Shown: in pieces, positions 16,634 through 25,726 of the stretch
Layout: every line of letters begins with the position of its first letter
Numbering within the stretch: the stretch's first letter is position 1
NCBI GenBank assembly: GCA_038199755.1
Contig: JBBPYR010000070.1
Location: 7,783 to 71,782, forward strand
DNA: 64,000 nucleotides
Direction: 5' to 3'
From: JBBPYR01 sp038199755
Lineage (GTDB): Bacteria; Chloroflexota; Ktedonobacteria; Ktedonobacterales; Ktedonobacteraceae
Position numbers and translations under genes: made by a program
Notes under the pieces: generated by a model
What the model was told of the DNA's origin: nothing
Seen by the model: the letters and a program-made list of their open reading frames with translations, nothing else
Databases searched by the model: none

Positions 16634-18604
16634 ATGAGTACATACCCTACTCCCACATCTTCTACCCCTTCGCTCATGAGTTACAAGGCCGCGGCCATCC
16701 AATATGAACCCACACTGGGTGACAAGGAAAAGAATATTAGTGACCTGTTGCGCCTGGTCGAAGAGGCTGCACTTCATGAGGCAAAACTGATCGTCCTACC
16801 AGAGATGGCAACCACTGGCTATTGTTGGGACTCTCGTGAAGAAATTGCCCCCTTCGTCGAAACCATTCCTGGCCCCACGAGCGACCACTTTCAGCAACTG
16901 GCAACGCGCTACAATTGCTTTATCGCCATTAGCTTACCCGAGGTTGATCCCGTTACCGATGTCTACTATAACAGCGCGGTCTTGCTGGGTCCCGATGATA
17001 TCGTTGGTACCTATCGTAAAATTCATTCTTTCATCTCAGAGCCACGCTGGGCACGTGATGGCGACCTGGGCATGCCCGTATGGGAAACTCCACTCGGTCG
17101 CCTCAGTATACTTATCTGTATGGATGCGGACTACTTCGAGGCGGCGCGTATTCCCGCTTTGCATGGAGCTGATGTGCTGCTCTTCCCCACCAACTGGCTT
17201 GAGGAGAAAAGCCCCAGTCGTAGTTGGATGGCCCGCGCCTTCGAGAACGGCGTCTACCTGATCGCCGCCAACCGTTATGGCAGAGAACGCACAGTACAAT
17301 TTAGTGGCGGCAGTTGCATCGTCAATCCCGATGGCTCCATTCAATCTTTTCAAGATAACAACGATGGCATCGTCTACGGAACGATTGATCTGGCTCAAAG
17401 TCGCAATAAACGCTGGGGCAAGCAACACGAGCAAGGGGACCGTCTGGCTGATCGCATGCCGAGGGAGTACACATCGTTAGTACAAAACACCTACCTGTGG
17501 GAGCCACTACGCTATCACAGCCTCTATACACGCGGTGAACTGCCACCAGGGCAACTCTCCTGTGTTGGCATCGTGCAAATGAACCTGCGCGATAACGGTT
17601 CCTCACCAACACATAGTGCCGCGATTGAGACCTTGGATGCCGTTCTGCGTGCTTACATGCGCGATAGTGCTCCGGCCAGCCCCGATATCCTGGTGTTGCC
17701 CGAACTTTTGCTGCCAGGTCCCGTTCCCGTCAGTTCAGCGATGACCAATGCCACCTCGGAAGAAATTGCCTTACATTTTCGTCAAAATGCGATTGCCATA
17801 CCAGGGCCAGAAACAGCGGCATTAGTGGCACTCGCAGTGGAGTTACAAATTAGCCTCGTGCTTGGCGTGGCTGAACGGGCAAGCGACACGCAAGCGGAAA
17901 CGTATTACAATACTATCCTCTTGATCGACCCCGAAGGCATCTACGGCACCTACCGCAAACTGCACCTGACACAGCGGGACCGTTTGTGGGCAACGCCGGG
18001 CAATCTCGGTCTGCCCACATTTGACACGCCAACAGGCCGCATCGGACTAGCTACAGGCTATGATGTCCTCTTCCCCGAAACGCTGCGTGTGCTCGCGGGA
18101 AAAGGGGTAGACCTTGTTTGTGCCCCCACGCTGCTAGATTTCCCCGATCCCATGGGCCTGGGACCGACCAGTGTTCTTCATACTATGGACGTTGGTCCTG
18201 ATGAGTACGACCCGTTCCATTTCGTCATCTGGCGTACCCGTGCGGCTGAACATAATGTCTATCTCGCACTGGCAAACTGGAACGGGGAGCAGCGCGGCAT
18301 ACGCGCCAATGGCACCAGCGGCATCTTCGCCCCCGTGTTGCGCAGCTATCCCTGGTCCGAGGTCATCGCCGAAGATGACGAGGATATGCTTACCATGATG
18401 ACCATCGATACACGCGAACAACGCACGGGCAGGCGCACAACGCACACACTCAACTACACACCCGGCAATGTAAGCGGATCATTGACGGGCGAACTCGCCT
18501 ATGACCCGCTTGACAGCATCCCTGGCAACGCAGTACGCAGCAAACCAATGCTGCGGAAACGGCAACCATTCTGGTACCTTGATCTGGTACGACCACAACA
18601 CTAG
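16634..18604 (+). CDS. carbon-nitrogen hydrolase with two nitrilase-fold domains, second one inactive
   Basis: 656 residues; ATG at 16634 with AGGAG ten bases upstream. Domain 1 (about 15-290) has the nitrilase triad: Glu57 in VLPEMATTGY, Lys129 in TYRKIHSF, Cys162 in LICMDADYFE, and should hydrolyse an amide or nitrile. Domain 2 (about 315-620) keeps Glu357 in VLPELLLPG and Lys442 in TYRKLHLT, but the cysteine position is Gly475 (LATGYDVLFPE), so it cannot act by the family mechanism. Substrate unknown. The gene is followed after 15 bases by an SDR gene and then a second SDR-type gene, suggesting a three-gene operon for small-molecule metabolism. Confidence 0.85.
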   Translation: MSTYPTPTSSTPSLMSYKAAAIQYEPTLGDKEKNISDLLRLVEEAALHEAKLIVLPEMATTGYCWDSREEIAPFVETIPGPTSDHFQQLATRYNCFIAISLPEVDPVTDVYYNSAVLLGPDDIVGTYRKIHSFISEPRWARDGDLGMPVWETPLGRLSILICMDADYFEAARIPALHGADVLLFPTNWLEEKSPSRSWMARAFENGVYLIAANRYGRERTVQFSGGSCIVNPDGSIQSFQDNNDGIVYGTIDLAQSRNKRWGKQHEQGDRLADRMPREYTSLVQNTYLWEPLRYHSLYTRGELPPGQLSCVGIVQMNLRDNGSSPTHSAAIETLDAVLRAYMRDSAPASPDILVLPELLLPGPVPVSSAMTNATSEEIALHFRQNAIAIPGPETAALVALAVELQISLVLGVAERASDTQAETYYNTILLIDPEGIYGTYRKLHLTQRDRLWATPGNLGLPTFDTPTGRIGLATGYDVLFPETLRVLAGKGVDLVCAPTLLDFPDPMGLGPTSVLHTMDVGPDEYDPFHFVIWRTRAAEHNVYLALANWNGEQRGIRANGTSGIFAPVLRSYPWSEVIAEDDEDMLTMMTIDTREQRTGRRTTHTLNYTPGNVSGSLTGELAYDPLDSIPGNAVRSKPMLRKRQPFWYLDLVRPQH

Positions 18605-18619
18605 GAGAACATCAAAAGT

Positions 18620-19387
18620 ATGCGATTGGCAAACAAAGTAGCAATTATCACAGGAGCCGCGAGCGGCATGGGACAAGCGGCGGCAGAACTCTTCGCAAGC
18701 GAAGGGGCGAGCGTTATCATCACCGATATCGCGGAACAGGCAGGCGAGGAAACCGCTGAGCGGATCCGCACTGAGGGCGGCAGTGCCACCTTCATTCGCG
18801 CCGATGTCTCCAACGAAGCGGATGTTAAAATCATGGTGGAGCAGGCTATCGCCAGCTATGGACACCTCGACATCCTCTATAATAATGCCGGTATCATGCC
18901 CACCTCTGATGGCAGTGTGACCGATATCAGCGAGGCCACCTGGGATCGCATACTGGATATCAACCTGAAAAGCGCGTTTCTCTGCTCCAAATATACTATC
19001 CCGCAGATGATAAAGCAGGGTACAGGCGGCTCGATCATCAATGTTGCGTCATTCGTCGCCTTCATGGGCTGCACCGTGCCGCAAGATGCCTACACGACCT
19101 CGAAAGGCGGCATGCTATCCCTCACGAAATCATTCGCGGTACAATACGGCCCCCATCGCATACGCTGCAACGCCATCTGCCCCGGCCCCATCGAGACGCC
19201 TTTGCTGCGCGTGTTGTGGACCAGCGACGAGGCGCGCAACCTGCGTCTCAACCGCATCCCGCTCGGACGCTTCGGCGAGGCAAAAGATATCATCTACATG
19301 GCCCTTTACCTGGCATCCGACGAGTCGTCCTGGACGACTGGTGCGTGGCTCATGGTTGACGGTGGGATTTCGTCAAACTATTTCTAA
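18620..19387 (+). CDS. short-chain dehydrogenase/reductase (FabG-like)
   Basis: 255-residue classical SDR using NAD(P)H. The cofactor motif TGAASGMGQ is near residues 11-19, NNAG near residues 90-93, catalytic Ser in IINVASF, Tyr and Lys in YTTSKGG, and PGPIETP after them; the end WTTGAWLMVDGG is typical. AGGAG precedes the ATG. The substrate (3-oxoacyl-ACP, an alcohol or a sugar) cannot be told. Probably co-transcribed with the nitrilase-like gene before it and the epimerase-like gene 11 bases after it. Confidence 0.9.
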   Translation: MRLANKVAIITGAASGMGQAAAELFASEGASVIITDIAEQAGEETAERIRTEGGSATFIRADVSNEADVKIMVEQAIASYGHLDILYNNAGIMPTSDGSVTDISEATWDRILDINLKSAFLCSKYTIPQMIKQGTGGSIINVASFVAFMGCTVPQDAYTTSKGGMLSLTKSFAVQYGPHRIRCNAICPGPIETPLLRVLWTSDEARNLRLNRIPLGRFGEAKDIIYMALYLASDESSWTTGAWLMVDGGISSNYF

Positions 19388-19398
19388 GGATACTTGCT

Positions 19399-20280
19399 AT
19401 GCGCATTTTTGTCGTTGGTGCCACTGGCGTACTGGGCAGATCACTTTTACCAATACTTCAGCAGCAAGAACATACCATACGCGTAGTGGTGCGCTCCCGC
19501 GAACAGATGCAACTACTGCAACAACAGGGGGTCGAAGCTCTACAAGGTGATCTTCTCGCGGCAGAGACCGTGCAGCGACTTCCCTATGCATTACAGGGAT
19601 GTGATGCCGCACTGCATATCGCGACCGCCATTCCGCGCAATATGCTTGCACCCGATGCACCCGCTATGTGGGAAAAGAATACACGTCTACGCGTCGAAGG
19701 CACACAACACCTCTTGCAGAGTGCATTAACGGCAGGGGTGCGACGTTATGTCCAACAAAGTATTACCTTGACCTACGCCGACGGGGCCGACCACTGGCTC
19801 GACGAACAAGCCCCATTCGACACCTCCCCTGAAAGCAAAGCGATTGTGGAGCCAGTGGTCGCGATGGAAGCCATGATCAAAGAGGTGCCATTAGAACAGT
19901 TACAATGGTCGATTCTACGTGGCGGCAGTTTTGTCGGACCAGAAACGATGCAGGATGACCAGCTAGAACGCCTACGCAGAGGACGCTTACGTATACCATG
20001 CGATGGCAGCAATTATCTTTCCCTTGTGCATATCGCAGACATGGCTGCGGCCTGTCTGCTTGCACTGCAATCACCCACGGCGGGGCACATTCTGAATATC
20101 GTTGACACGCCCATCCTCAATAGGGATTATCTGGATGGGCTAGCGAAGCGGCTCGGCTTGCCACAGCCCCAACGTAATCCCAAGCAGCCTTGCCCACCCT
20201 CACAACGATGTAGCAACCAGGCGGCACACACCATCCTGGGATGGGCACCCACCCATGGCATTTGGCCTACGCTTGACTGA
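19399..20280 (+). CDS. NAD(P)-binding extended/atypical SDR (epimerase or NmrA-like)
   Basis: 293 residues. N-terminal MRIFVVGATGVLGRSLLP is the extended-SDR GxxGxxG cofactor motif. LEALQGDLL-like and GCDAALHIAT segments follow, and the central region RRYVQQSITLTYADG stands where epimerases have their Ser/Tyr region; a canonical YxxxK is not obvious, so this may be an atypical SDR. Eleven bases after the upstream SDR; it ends two bases before the convergent LLM oxidoreductase. Confidence 0.8.
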   Translation: MRIFVVGATGVLGRSLLPILQQQEHTIRVVVRSREQMQLLQQQGVEALQGDLLAAETVQRLPYALQGCDAALHIATAIPRNMLAPDAPAMWEKNTRLRVEGTQHLLQSALTAGVRRYVQQSITLTYADGADHWLDEQAPFDTSPESKAIVEPVVAMEAMIKEVPLEQLQWSILRGGSFVGPETMQDDQLERLRRGRLRIPCDGSNYLSLVHIADMAAACLLALQSPTAGHILNIVDTPILNRDYLDGLAKRLGLPQPQRNPKQPCPPSQRCSNQAAHTILGWAPTHGIWPTLD

Positions 20281-20282
20281 TG

Positions 20283-21131
20283 CTAGCCAACGCGTGGTGG
20301 CCCCTGTTTCACCCGTTTCCGCATCCCTGCGAGTCCACCGTTTGTCTCTGGCGATGCCCACACCGCTTCAAGCCACCACGTCACGCCTGCCTCTGCCCAT
20401 GAGCGCACAATTGCAGCCGCCTGTTCGCGGTCATCGCCGGGAGTTTCTCCTTCCCACACAATATCGAATGGTGTTTTCAAGGCACGATGTTCCTCGATAT
20501 ACGCCTTGATAGGGGGAATGTCCGCTGGCGTCATCTCAGCAAAACTACCATCACTATTCATCTTGGCGGGGAGAATGCCATCACAACGCAACACCCGACG
20601 CATCGACTTCATACGCGGCCACGCCCCTACTACCCAGATCGGCACACGCGGCAATTGTACCGGCGTCGGCGTCATCGTGACATCCTGTAGCTGATAATGC
20701 TTGCCAGCATAGTTAAAAGTTTGTCCACTCCACATGCCAGCAAGAATATCCAGGCTTTCATCCAGAAGTTCCGCCCGTACCTTGCGATCTACCTCCTCAC
20801 CAACATGCCGAAACTGACTATTAGAATGCTCAGGGCTAGCTGCACCCAGCCCAACAGGAAGGATAACGCGCCCATTGGAGAGATGATCCAGTGTCACAAC
20901 CTGACTGGCAAGTGTCCACGGTCGGCGCCGCGAAGGTGGCGTTAGCATCGTGCCCAAACGCACCCGTTGCGTACTCATAGCCGCAGCTGCTAACGAAATC
21001 CAGGGGTCATTGCCATAAACGAGGTCCCAGACAAAGACGCCATCCCATCCCGCCTCTTCTGCCTCATGTGCCAGTTGTGCCAAGGTACGCGCATCCACGC
21101 TATCAGGAAACGTCAAACCGTATTGCATCAT
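20283..21131 (-). CDS. LLM-class flavin/F420-dependent oxidoreductase
   Basis: 282 residues from the ATG at 21131, with AGAGGAG six bases upstream; the longer frame from 21152 precedes that site. A luciferase-like TIM barrel: YGLTFPD, AEEAGWDGVFVWD, RVRLGTMLTPPSRRRPWTLASQVVTLDHLSNGR-type core, and LPRVPIWVVGAWPR. Such proteins in Chloroflexota and actinobacteria often use F420, but the cofactor cannot be told from sequence. It is a clear paralogue of the protein at 55439. A palindromic operator 55 bases upstream (21186-21200) is shared with the WYL regulator gene at 50388. Confidence 0.88.
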   Translation of the reverse strand: MMQYGLTFPDSVDARTLAQLAHEAEEAGWDGVFVWDLVYGNDPWISLAAAAMSTQRVRLGTMLTPPSRRRPWTLASQVVTLDHLSNGRVILPVGLGAASPEHSNSQFRHVGEEVDRKVRAELLDESLDILAGMWSGQTFNYAGKHYQLQDVTMTPTPVQLPRVPIWVVGAWPRMKSMRRVLRCDGILPAKMNSDGSFAEMTPADIPPIKAYIEEHRALKTPFDIVWEGETPGDDREQAAAIVRSWAEAGVTWWLEAVWASPETNGGLAGMRKRVKQGPPRVG

Positions 21132-21185
21132 GTGTCGCTCCTCTTTATACATCTATGCTTCCCTCAAAGAATACCCAACCTTTCA

Positions 21186-21200
21186 TGACATCCCCTGTCA
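21186..21200. promoter_or_regulatory. palindromic operator TGACATCCCCTGTCA, copy 1
   Basis: Inverted repeat TGACA-N5-TGTCA, extendable by one pair on each side (A/T), 55 bases before the start of the LLM oxidoreductase. The identical 15 bases occur at 50244-50258 upstream of the WYL-type regulator. Fifteen identical bases in intergenic positions of two promoters suggest the binding site of that regulator. Confidence 0.6.
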
Positions 21201-21563
21201 TATTTGAACCGGTATGGCTCTTTTCTCGGTCCGTTCCAGTTGACGCACCCGCCTCCAGCAGCCGATTTTGCGTCCACTGGTGTCGTTCTGTGTCGTCCCG
21301 CGTCGCAGGAGGTTGCTGTCAGTTGCGCTGTCAATCACTATCGTGTAAAACGGCCTCTGCGCTTGTGTCCGCGTACCTGTATGGCTCGCCCTATCAGCAC
21401 TTTGCGATGCCCCTGGATCAAGACCCCAGTCTCTCTCGAAGGTCCCGTCAGATGGTAGGTTCAACGTTTGGGTCCACGACCCGTCCCTTCAGCTTGCGGC
21501 CAGTAACCACGCAGGCACCGGCAAGGTGCTAATTTCATGAACAACTCAATCCAGCATCATCGG
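21201..21563. other. intergenic stretch, no gene supported
   Basis: Reading frames are open on both strands but have no recognisable domain or ribosome binding site. The minus-strand frame is broken by stops. It lies between a promoter and decayed gene fragments, so it is probably degraded sequence. Confidence 0.5.
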
Positions 21564-21809
21564 TTAGAAAGGGGTGATACCATAGCCATAAGGAAAGAGG
21601 GCATCAGCGCAGCCGTTCTTCTGATTGCACGGTTCCTGCGTCACCGCCTGTGGCCAGGTATAGGTCAGTTTGCCCCGAAAGCCATACTCACCAAACAGCA
21701 CGTCGGTAATGCCTTCGCCTTCGGTTGAGCCAATCCAGGCGACAACGAATGCAGAGGATTGATTCAACTGAGGATTGATGATTATCGGACGCCCAGAGAA
21801 CAACAACAC
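21564..21809 (-). pseudogene. C-terminal fragment of a family 3 glycoside hydrolase
   Basis: About 81 residues that match only the C-terminal part of the second domain of GH3 beta-glucosidases: SGRPIIINPQLN, AFVVAWIGSTEGEGITDVLFGEYGFRGKLTYTWP, and ALFPYGYGI. The N-terminal catalytic barrel is absent. The fragment begins right beside the truncated recD2 piece (about 6 bases apart), so the two meet at a deletion or recombination junction near 21810. Not functional as a glycosidase. Confidence 0.75.
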
Positions 21810-21815
21810 GATACA

Positions 21816-22073
21816 TTATTTGGGATGTTCGCGCCAGAAGCCGGTGACGCGCAGCGTTTGTCCAGCGGAAATCGCTGGAAAGCTGCCCACGATGGTCACG
21901 AGGTCAGAGTGGGAGGGCACCTTGAGCCGGGCCACGCTATAGCCAGAGTCCTCGGCATGGTACATGACCTGTTCGACGATCCCCTGTAGGTGTTCGGTGG
22001 GTGGACGAGCGGCAGGTTCAATGGGAACTTCTGATGCTGACATGCTACGGTCTGTTGTCCTTTTGTAGCGCAT
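21816..22073 (-). pseudogene. N-terminal fragment of RecD2-type helicase
   Basis: 85 residues. After a variable start, LQGIVEQVMYHAEDSGYSVARL, VTIVGSFPAISAGQTLRVTGFW and REHPK match the first OB-like domain of RecD2/TraA-family helicases (usual length about 720-850 residues). The frame stops right after that domain, where family members continue with a Tyr-Gly. The helicase core is missing. AGAGG precedes the ATG at 22073, so the promoter end is retained. Confidence 0.75.
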
Positions 22074-22458
22074 ACTCCTCTACAATGGCTTATCGCAAGT
22101 ATAGCAGGTTGCTCTCCTCTTGCCAAGCTTCTCTATCGCCACCGAGAACCTGATGCAATCTCTCGCGTCTAGTAGGAGTTGCATCCCCAGGACACCATCA
22201 TTGCAGAGGAGCAACTGTCAGAGATACAGCCGATTCACCCGAAGCGCATATATATGACAAAGACACTGCTGGCGGAAGGGGAATACATCGCACTGTTCGT
22301 TGAATGTGCATGCACAGATGATACCTGCTCTAGCCTAGTAGTTTCAAGGCGTTGTGTGGAACCAATCCCTCTTTTTCTGAGTAGGGTGCGGGGAACCGAA
22401 CACAGATGTTTCATGATGAGAACTGCTGAACATAATTCTCTCCTGACTGCTCTCACTC
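22074..22458. other. intergenic stretch, no gene supported
   Basis: One 95-codon plus-strand frame (22179-22466) starts without a ribosome binding site, has no recognisable domain and runs into the end of the antisense PAP2 remnant. A TATACT on the minus strand just upstream of the recD2 fragment may be its old promoter. Confidence 0.4.
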
Positions 22459-22475
22459 TCAACTAACATGGTGCT

Positions 22476-23142
22476 TTAGTTCAAGCGTGTTCCATACGTT
22501 GTGACACCGCTCTCGCCTAGCCATCGGAGATAGAGGTACAGCGAGAGACTCAGCCATCCACCACCAAAAAGGTAGCCACCCAGAACATCGGTAGTCCAAT
22601 GATCTCCCAGGTACACACGAGCCGGACCAGTGAATGCGACAAACATCACCGTACTCCCCAAGAGCACGTTTCTCCCCGGTTGTGCCTTCTTCTTCGCGAG
22701 GAGTCCGAGGGCGAACACCCAGCCACACACACACGGATGAAGCCACATGCCCACTTGGAAAACTCTTCCCTTTCGTTTGGGTGCCGACATGGACGAGCAA
22801 GGGATTTGGACGAGGACGGTTCACCATCTGCTTGATCGCAGACCTGACAAGCCCACCCATCCAGCAGGTCACGACCATCATAATGGCTTCTATCCGTAGA
22901 TGCATCCTCCACAGGAGAGCCGCAATTGGGACGACGAGCACATTCATAAAGACCGCGGAGCCGGTGAGCGTGTTCAGCACTTTCACACCGACACGCGAGC
23001 AAGAAGATTGCTTTCGTTGAAGGAGATGCGTGATTGCCACGTCGGCGGGAGGTACCTGGTACTTACTTGCCCACCAAGCGAGGGGAAGGAAGAGTGCGAA
23101 CTGCACGATTGAGCTCGTGAGCAAGAACTGATCACGTTTCAT
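22476..23142 (-). pseudogene. PAP2-family phosphatase, frameshifted
   Basis: A membrane phosphatidic-acid-phosphatase-type enzyme split over two frames. Frame one, from the ATG at 23142, gives the N-terminal membrane helices, KQMVNRPRPNPL and the FPSGHVAS motif. Frame two gives GWVFALGLLAKKKAQPG, the third motif GPARVYLGDHWTTDVLGG and the C-terminal helix, ending at 22476. All three catalytic motifs survive but not in one frame. The switch falls in an 11-base CACACACACAC tract at 22734-22744, so slippage there is the likely cause; a sequencing error at the same tract is the alternative. Such enzymes remove phosphate from undecaprenyl pyrophosphate or lipid phosphates. Confidence 0.8.
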
Positions 23143-23448
23143 ATTTTTTATCCCTATGCTGTGAAACTTCTCCCTGACACCCCACTCTCACCTGCAAGAA
23201 GATATCTCCTATCCCTAGAGGTACGTGGTATTCCTAGCACGGTTTTCTCAGGTGCTACGTTTCACTTGTTCAAGGCAATTCTTTCCTGTGCGGTCAATCA
23301 TGAGTGCAGACTATTAGAATATGTTGAAAAAGGCTACCTAGTGAGTCCTTGTTGATTTTTGTCCCGTAGCACTTCATAGAGCGACAGGATGTCTTCTGAC
23401 TGATATGTCCTCATGATCGGATAGTGTCTGATATGAAAGGAATAACTC
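23143..23448. other. intergenic stretch upstream of the CmpX-like gene
   Basis: No convincing gene. GAAAGGA at about 23436 is the ribosome binding site of the next gene. No clear promoter pair was identified. Confidence 0.4.
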
Positions 23449-24222
23449 ATGGGATGGGGTACTGCTATTCTCACTTCTTTTACGGGAGCTCTCGCTCTCG
23501 TGTTTGCGTTTGTACCAAAGGTGCTTGGTTTTCTCGTCATTCTGCTCATTGGCTGGCTGATTGCCAGCGCGCTCTCGAAAGCCCTCGTCTTTCTGCTGCG
23601 CAAGGTCGGTTTTGATCGCTTGGCAACCCGTATCGGTTTGACCCGCATGGAACAGCAAATGGGGGTGTCGTTAGACGCGGCTGGCATTTTAGGGAAGGTG
23701 GTCTATTGGTTCGTCTTTCTGATCTTCTTAGTGCCTGCGGTGGATGCACTTGGCTTGACCGCGGTCAGTAATTTGCTCGGGCAAGTGGTTGGCTATATCC
23801 CCAATGTGTTTGTGGCAATCCTCGTGCTGTTCCTGGGAACATTAGTTGCTACCGTGGTCGCAGACCTTGTTCGTGGTGCAACGTCCAAAGCCAATGTCGG
23901 CAATCCTAGCATTTTTGCGACGATCGCTCGCGTTGCCATCATGGGTTTTGTGGCACTCATCGCCCTCGAACAGCTACAGATCGCGCCAGATCTGCTCAAC
24001 ATTCTCTTCACCGCCATTGTTGGTGCGGCGGCTCTTGCGTTTGGTTTGGCCTTTGGGCTGGGTGGGCGTGAGACGGCTCAACGCCTGCTCAATCGCGGCG
24101 AAAGCACCGTCAGTAGTGCGGCTTCACAGATGAGCACCCAGTCTCACGCCCAACCACCTTCGTATCCTGCAGCTCCTCCCCTGGATACACGATCTCAACA
24201 ATTCAGGGAGGGGCAATACTAG
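23449..24222 (+). CDS. small MscS-related membrane protein (TM_helix repeat, CmpX-like)
   Basis: 257 residues with four or five membrane helices. Two copies of the conserved TM-helix repeat are visible: LVILLIGWLIASALSKAL...GFDRL (residues 25-65) and VFVAILVLFLGTLVATVVADLV (about 120-145), followed by AALAFGLAFGLGGRETAQ, which resembles the pore-lining helix region of mechanosensitive MscS-like channels. The usual beta domain of MscS is missing. A Ser/Pro/Gln-rich cytosolic tail ends the protein. Probably a membrane-stress or osmotic channel-like protein; transport activity is not proven. A strong terminator follows. Confidence 0.8.
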   Translation: MGWGTAILTSFTGALALVFAFVPKVLGFLVILLIGWLIASALSKALVFLLRKVGFDRLATRIGLTRMEQQMGVSLDAAGILGKVVYWFVFLIFLVPAVDALGLTAVSNLLGQVVGYIPNVFVAILVLFLGTLVATVVADLVRGATSKANVGNPSIFATIARVAIMGFVALIALEQLQIAPDLLNILFTAIVGAAALAFGLAFGLGGRETAQRLLNRGESTVSSAASQMSTQSHAQPPSYPAAPPLDTRSQQFREGQY

Positions 24223-24246
24223 GAGATCGAAGAGTAACAACTGTCG

Positions 24247-24286
24247 CACATGAGGCAGGAAGGTATGTACCTTCCTGCCTCATGTG
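24247..24286 (+). terminator. perfect 19-bp hairpin terminator
   Basis: Arms 24247-24265 and 24268-24286 are exact reverse complements with a 2-base centre, followed by TCTTTCTC. It lies 25 bases after the CmpX-like gene. The stem is longer than most rho-independent terminators. Confidence 0.75.
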
Positions 24287-24643
24287 TCTTTCTCGGAAGA
24301 AAAAGATGCGACACCTAGGTTTCTAGACTCTTCTAAATTCAACAGCCCCTACCCTGCCAGAGAGAGACCCTTTGACTGAGATGAGCTATTAGCTCTGATA
24401 CAATATGCATTTCATACGTGAACACGAAAAGGTTCTCCTCTATGGCGATGAAACAAGGATGTCCACTCAAATCGCTTCGTAGCATTAATCGTGACCTCAT
24501 AGCCATCTTGAATGAGCATGGTATGAAAGGCACGAGTCATGTACCACTCTTTAGGGAGGGAATCTCAGCCATTTTTGTCTTGACGCCGTTGAAATCGTGT
24601 GCATACATGAATAGAAACCAGTGAAAAATGGGAAGAGGTTCTC

Positions 24644-24820
24644 ATGGGAGATCAAGAGGATTGGATTATCGACTCGAACGGCCTCTACGTGGCTACCCCG
24701 CTTATTCTTGATACGGTGGGGCTTTTGCTGCACGCGTCAGTGCCGTCGTTGCCCGTATATCAACTGACTCGCCTCTCCAACATAGGAACCACTGCCAGCA
24801 GAGGCCATTCATTATGCTGA
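24644..24820 (+). CDS. possible 58-residue protein, unknown
   Basis: ATG at 24644 preceded by AAGAGG at a suitable distance. The product begins MGDQEDWIIDSNGLYVATP and has a short hydrophobic stretch (LILDTVGLLLHASV); no family was recognised. It lies alone in an 890-base stretch (24223-25114) that otherwise holds only the terminator and shows no other gene. It may be a remnant. Confidence 0.25.
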   Translation: MGDQEDWIIDSNGLYVATPLILDTVGLLLHASVPSLPVYQLTRLSNIGTTASRGHSLC

Positions 24821-25114
24821 GGTGTCGCCAAAGGTGCTAGAAGGCGCAAAACAAGCCTTGCCTCTCATGAGCGACAGCGAGAGCAAATGGGCCGGAAGGA
24901 AGAAGAATATCACTGCGATATAAGTGCTCATTACAGCTTACTTTTAAAGAGTTGAGTCGCTGGGGAGCCATAGCAGAGCGTACTTGAAACGCAACGACGT
25001 ACTGGTTTTCCAAAGCTGAACTTGTGGTTTGCTAGAGAAAAAGGGCAAAATCCTCACATGCGAAGGCAAAAATCTGCTCAAGTTGTTCAATCAGTTAAAA
25101 GACAGGAGATCCTG

Positions 25115-25648
25115 GTGAACGAAATCAAACGATCTGGACGTCCAGCAACAGCGGCCTATGGAGCTACATTTCTCTTTGCCATCCACCTCGTCACCTATTT
25201 CATCCCTTCTATCCGTGACGTAACAACGAGTAGCTCCGTGATTGGGGCTGAAGCACTCGCGCTCTTGGCTGTTGCGGAGCATCTCATCCTATTCCCTGTC
25301 ATCGCGGCACTTCCAGCACCAAAGTGGGCACGAGAGGTTGGTTATGGTTGGCTCGTCCTTGATATGGCAACGGATATCATGCAACTGAATGGAGTAGTCA
25401 AATTGACGTATCTTGCGTTACGCTATGGAGCCAATGTTGCTGCCGCCCTCTGGATCGCCTCAGCTTCGTGGCAAGCAAAAGGGGCGATACGTGTGATCGG
25501 TGTGATCGTGGCACTTGACCTCGCTGTCTACTCATTTATTGCGTTCATTCCTTTCACCTTTCTTCTCCTTCTCCCTTCACTCGTGTTACTTCCGCTCTGG
25601 TTTTGGCTAGCAGGACGTTCTCTCGCACAAGGAAATGGGTATCAATAG
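25115..25648 (+). CDS. multi-pass membrane protein of unknown function
   Basis: 177 residues from the GTG at 25115, which has AGGAG six bases upstream; the frame is open to 25022 but without a binding site. Five or six membrane helices: AAYGATFLFAIHLVTYFI, IGAEALALLAVAEHLILFPVI, WLVLDMATDIMQL, ANVAAALWIASASW, VIGVIVALDLAVYSFIAFI and a last Leu/Pro-rich helix. No domain recognised. It lies ahead of two transporter genes on the same strand. Confidence 0.65.
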   Translation: MNEIKRSGRPATAAYGATFLFAIHLVTYFIPSIRDVTTSSSVIGAEALALLAVAEHLILFPVIAALPAPKWAREVGYGWLVLDMATDIMQLNGVVKLTYLALRYGANVAAALWIASASWQAKGAIRVIGVIVALDLAVYSFIAFIPFTFLLLLPSLVLLPLWFWLAGRSLAQGNGYQ

Positions 25649-25726
25649 GGGCAATCTGAGGTTGACAAGAAGGAGACCAGCTTTTCTAGATAACACACAA
25701 AACACGCAATACCCTGCGGAGGTTTT

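Noticed and set aside
21068..21532. 154-codon plus-strand frame
   Set aside because: Overlaps the LLM start and its promoter operator, no ribosome binding site, no domain; composition looks random.
22179..22466. 95-codon plus-strand frame
   Set aside because: Begins at a TTG-type codon without a binding site and shows no domain; more likely non-coding.
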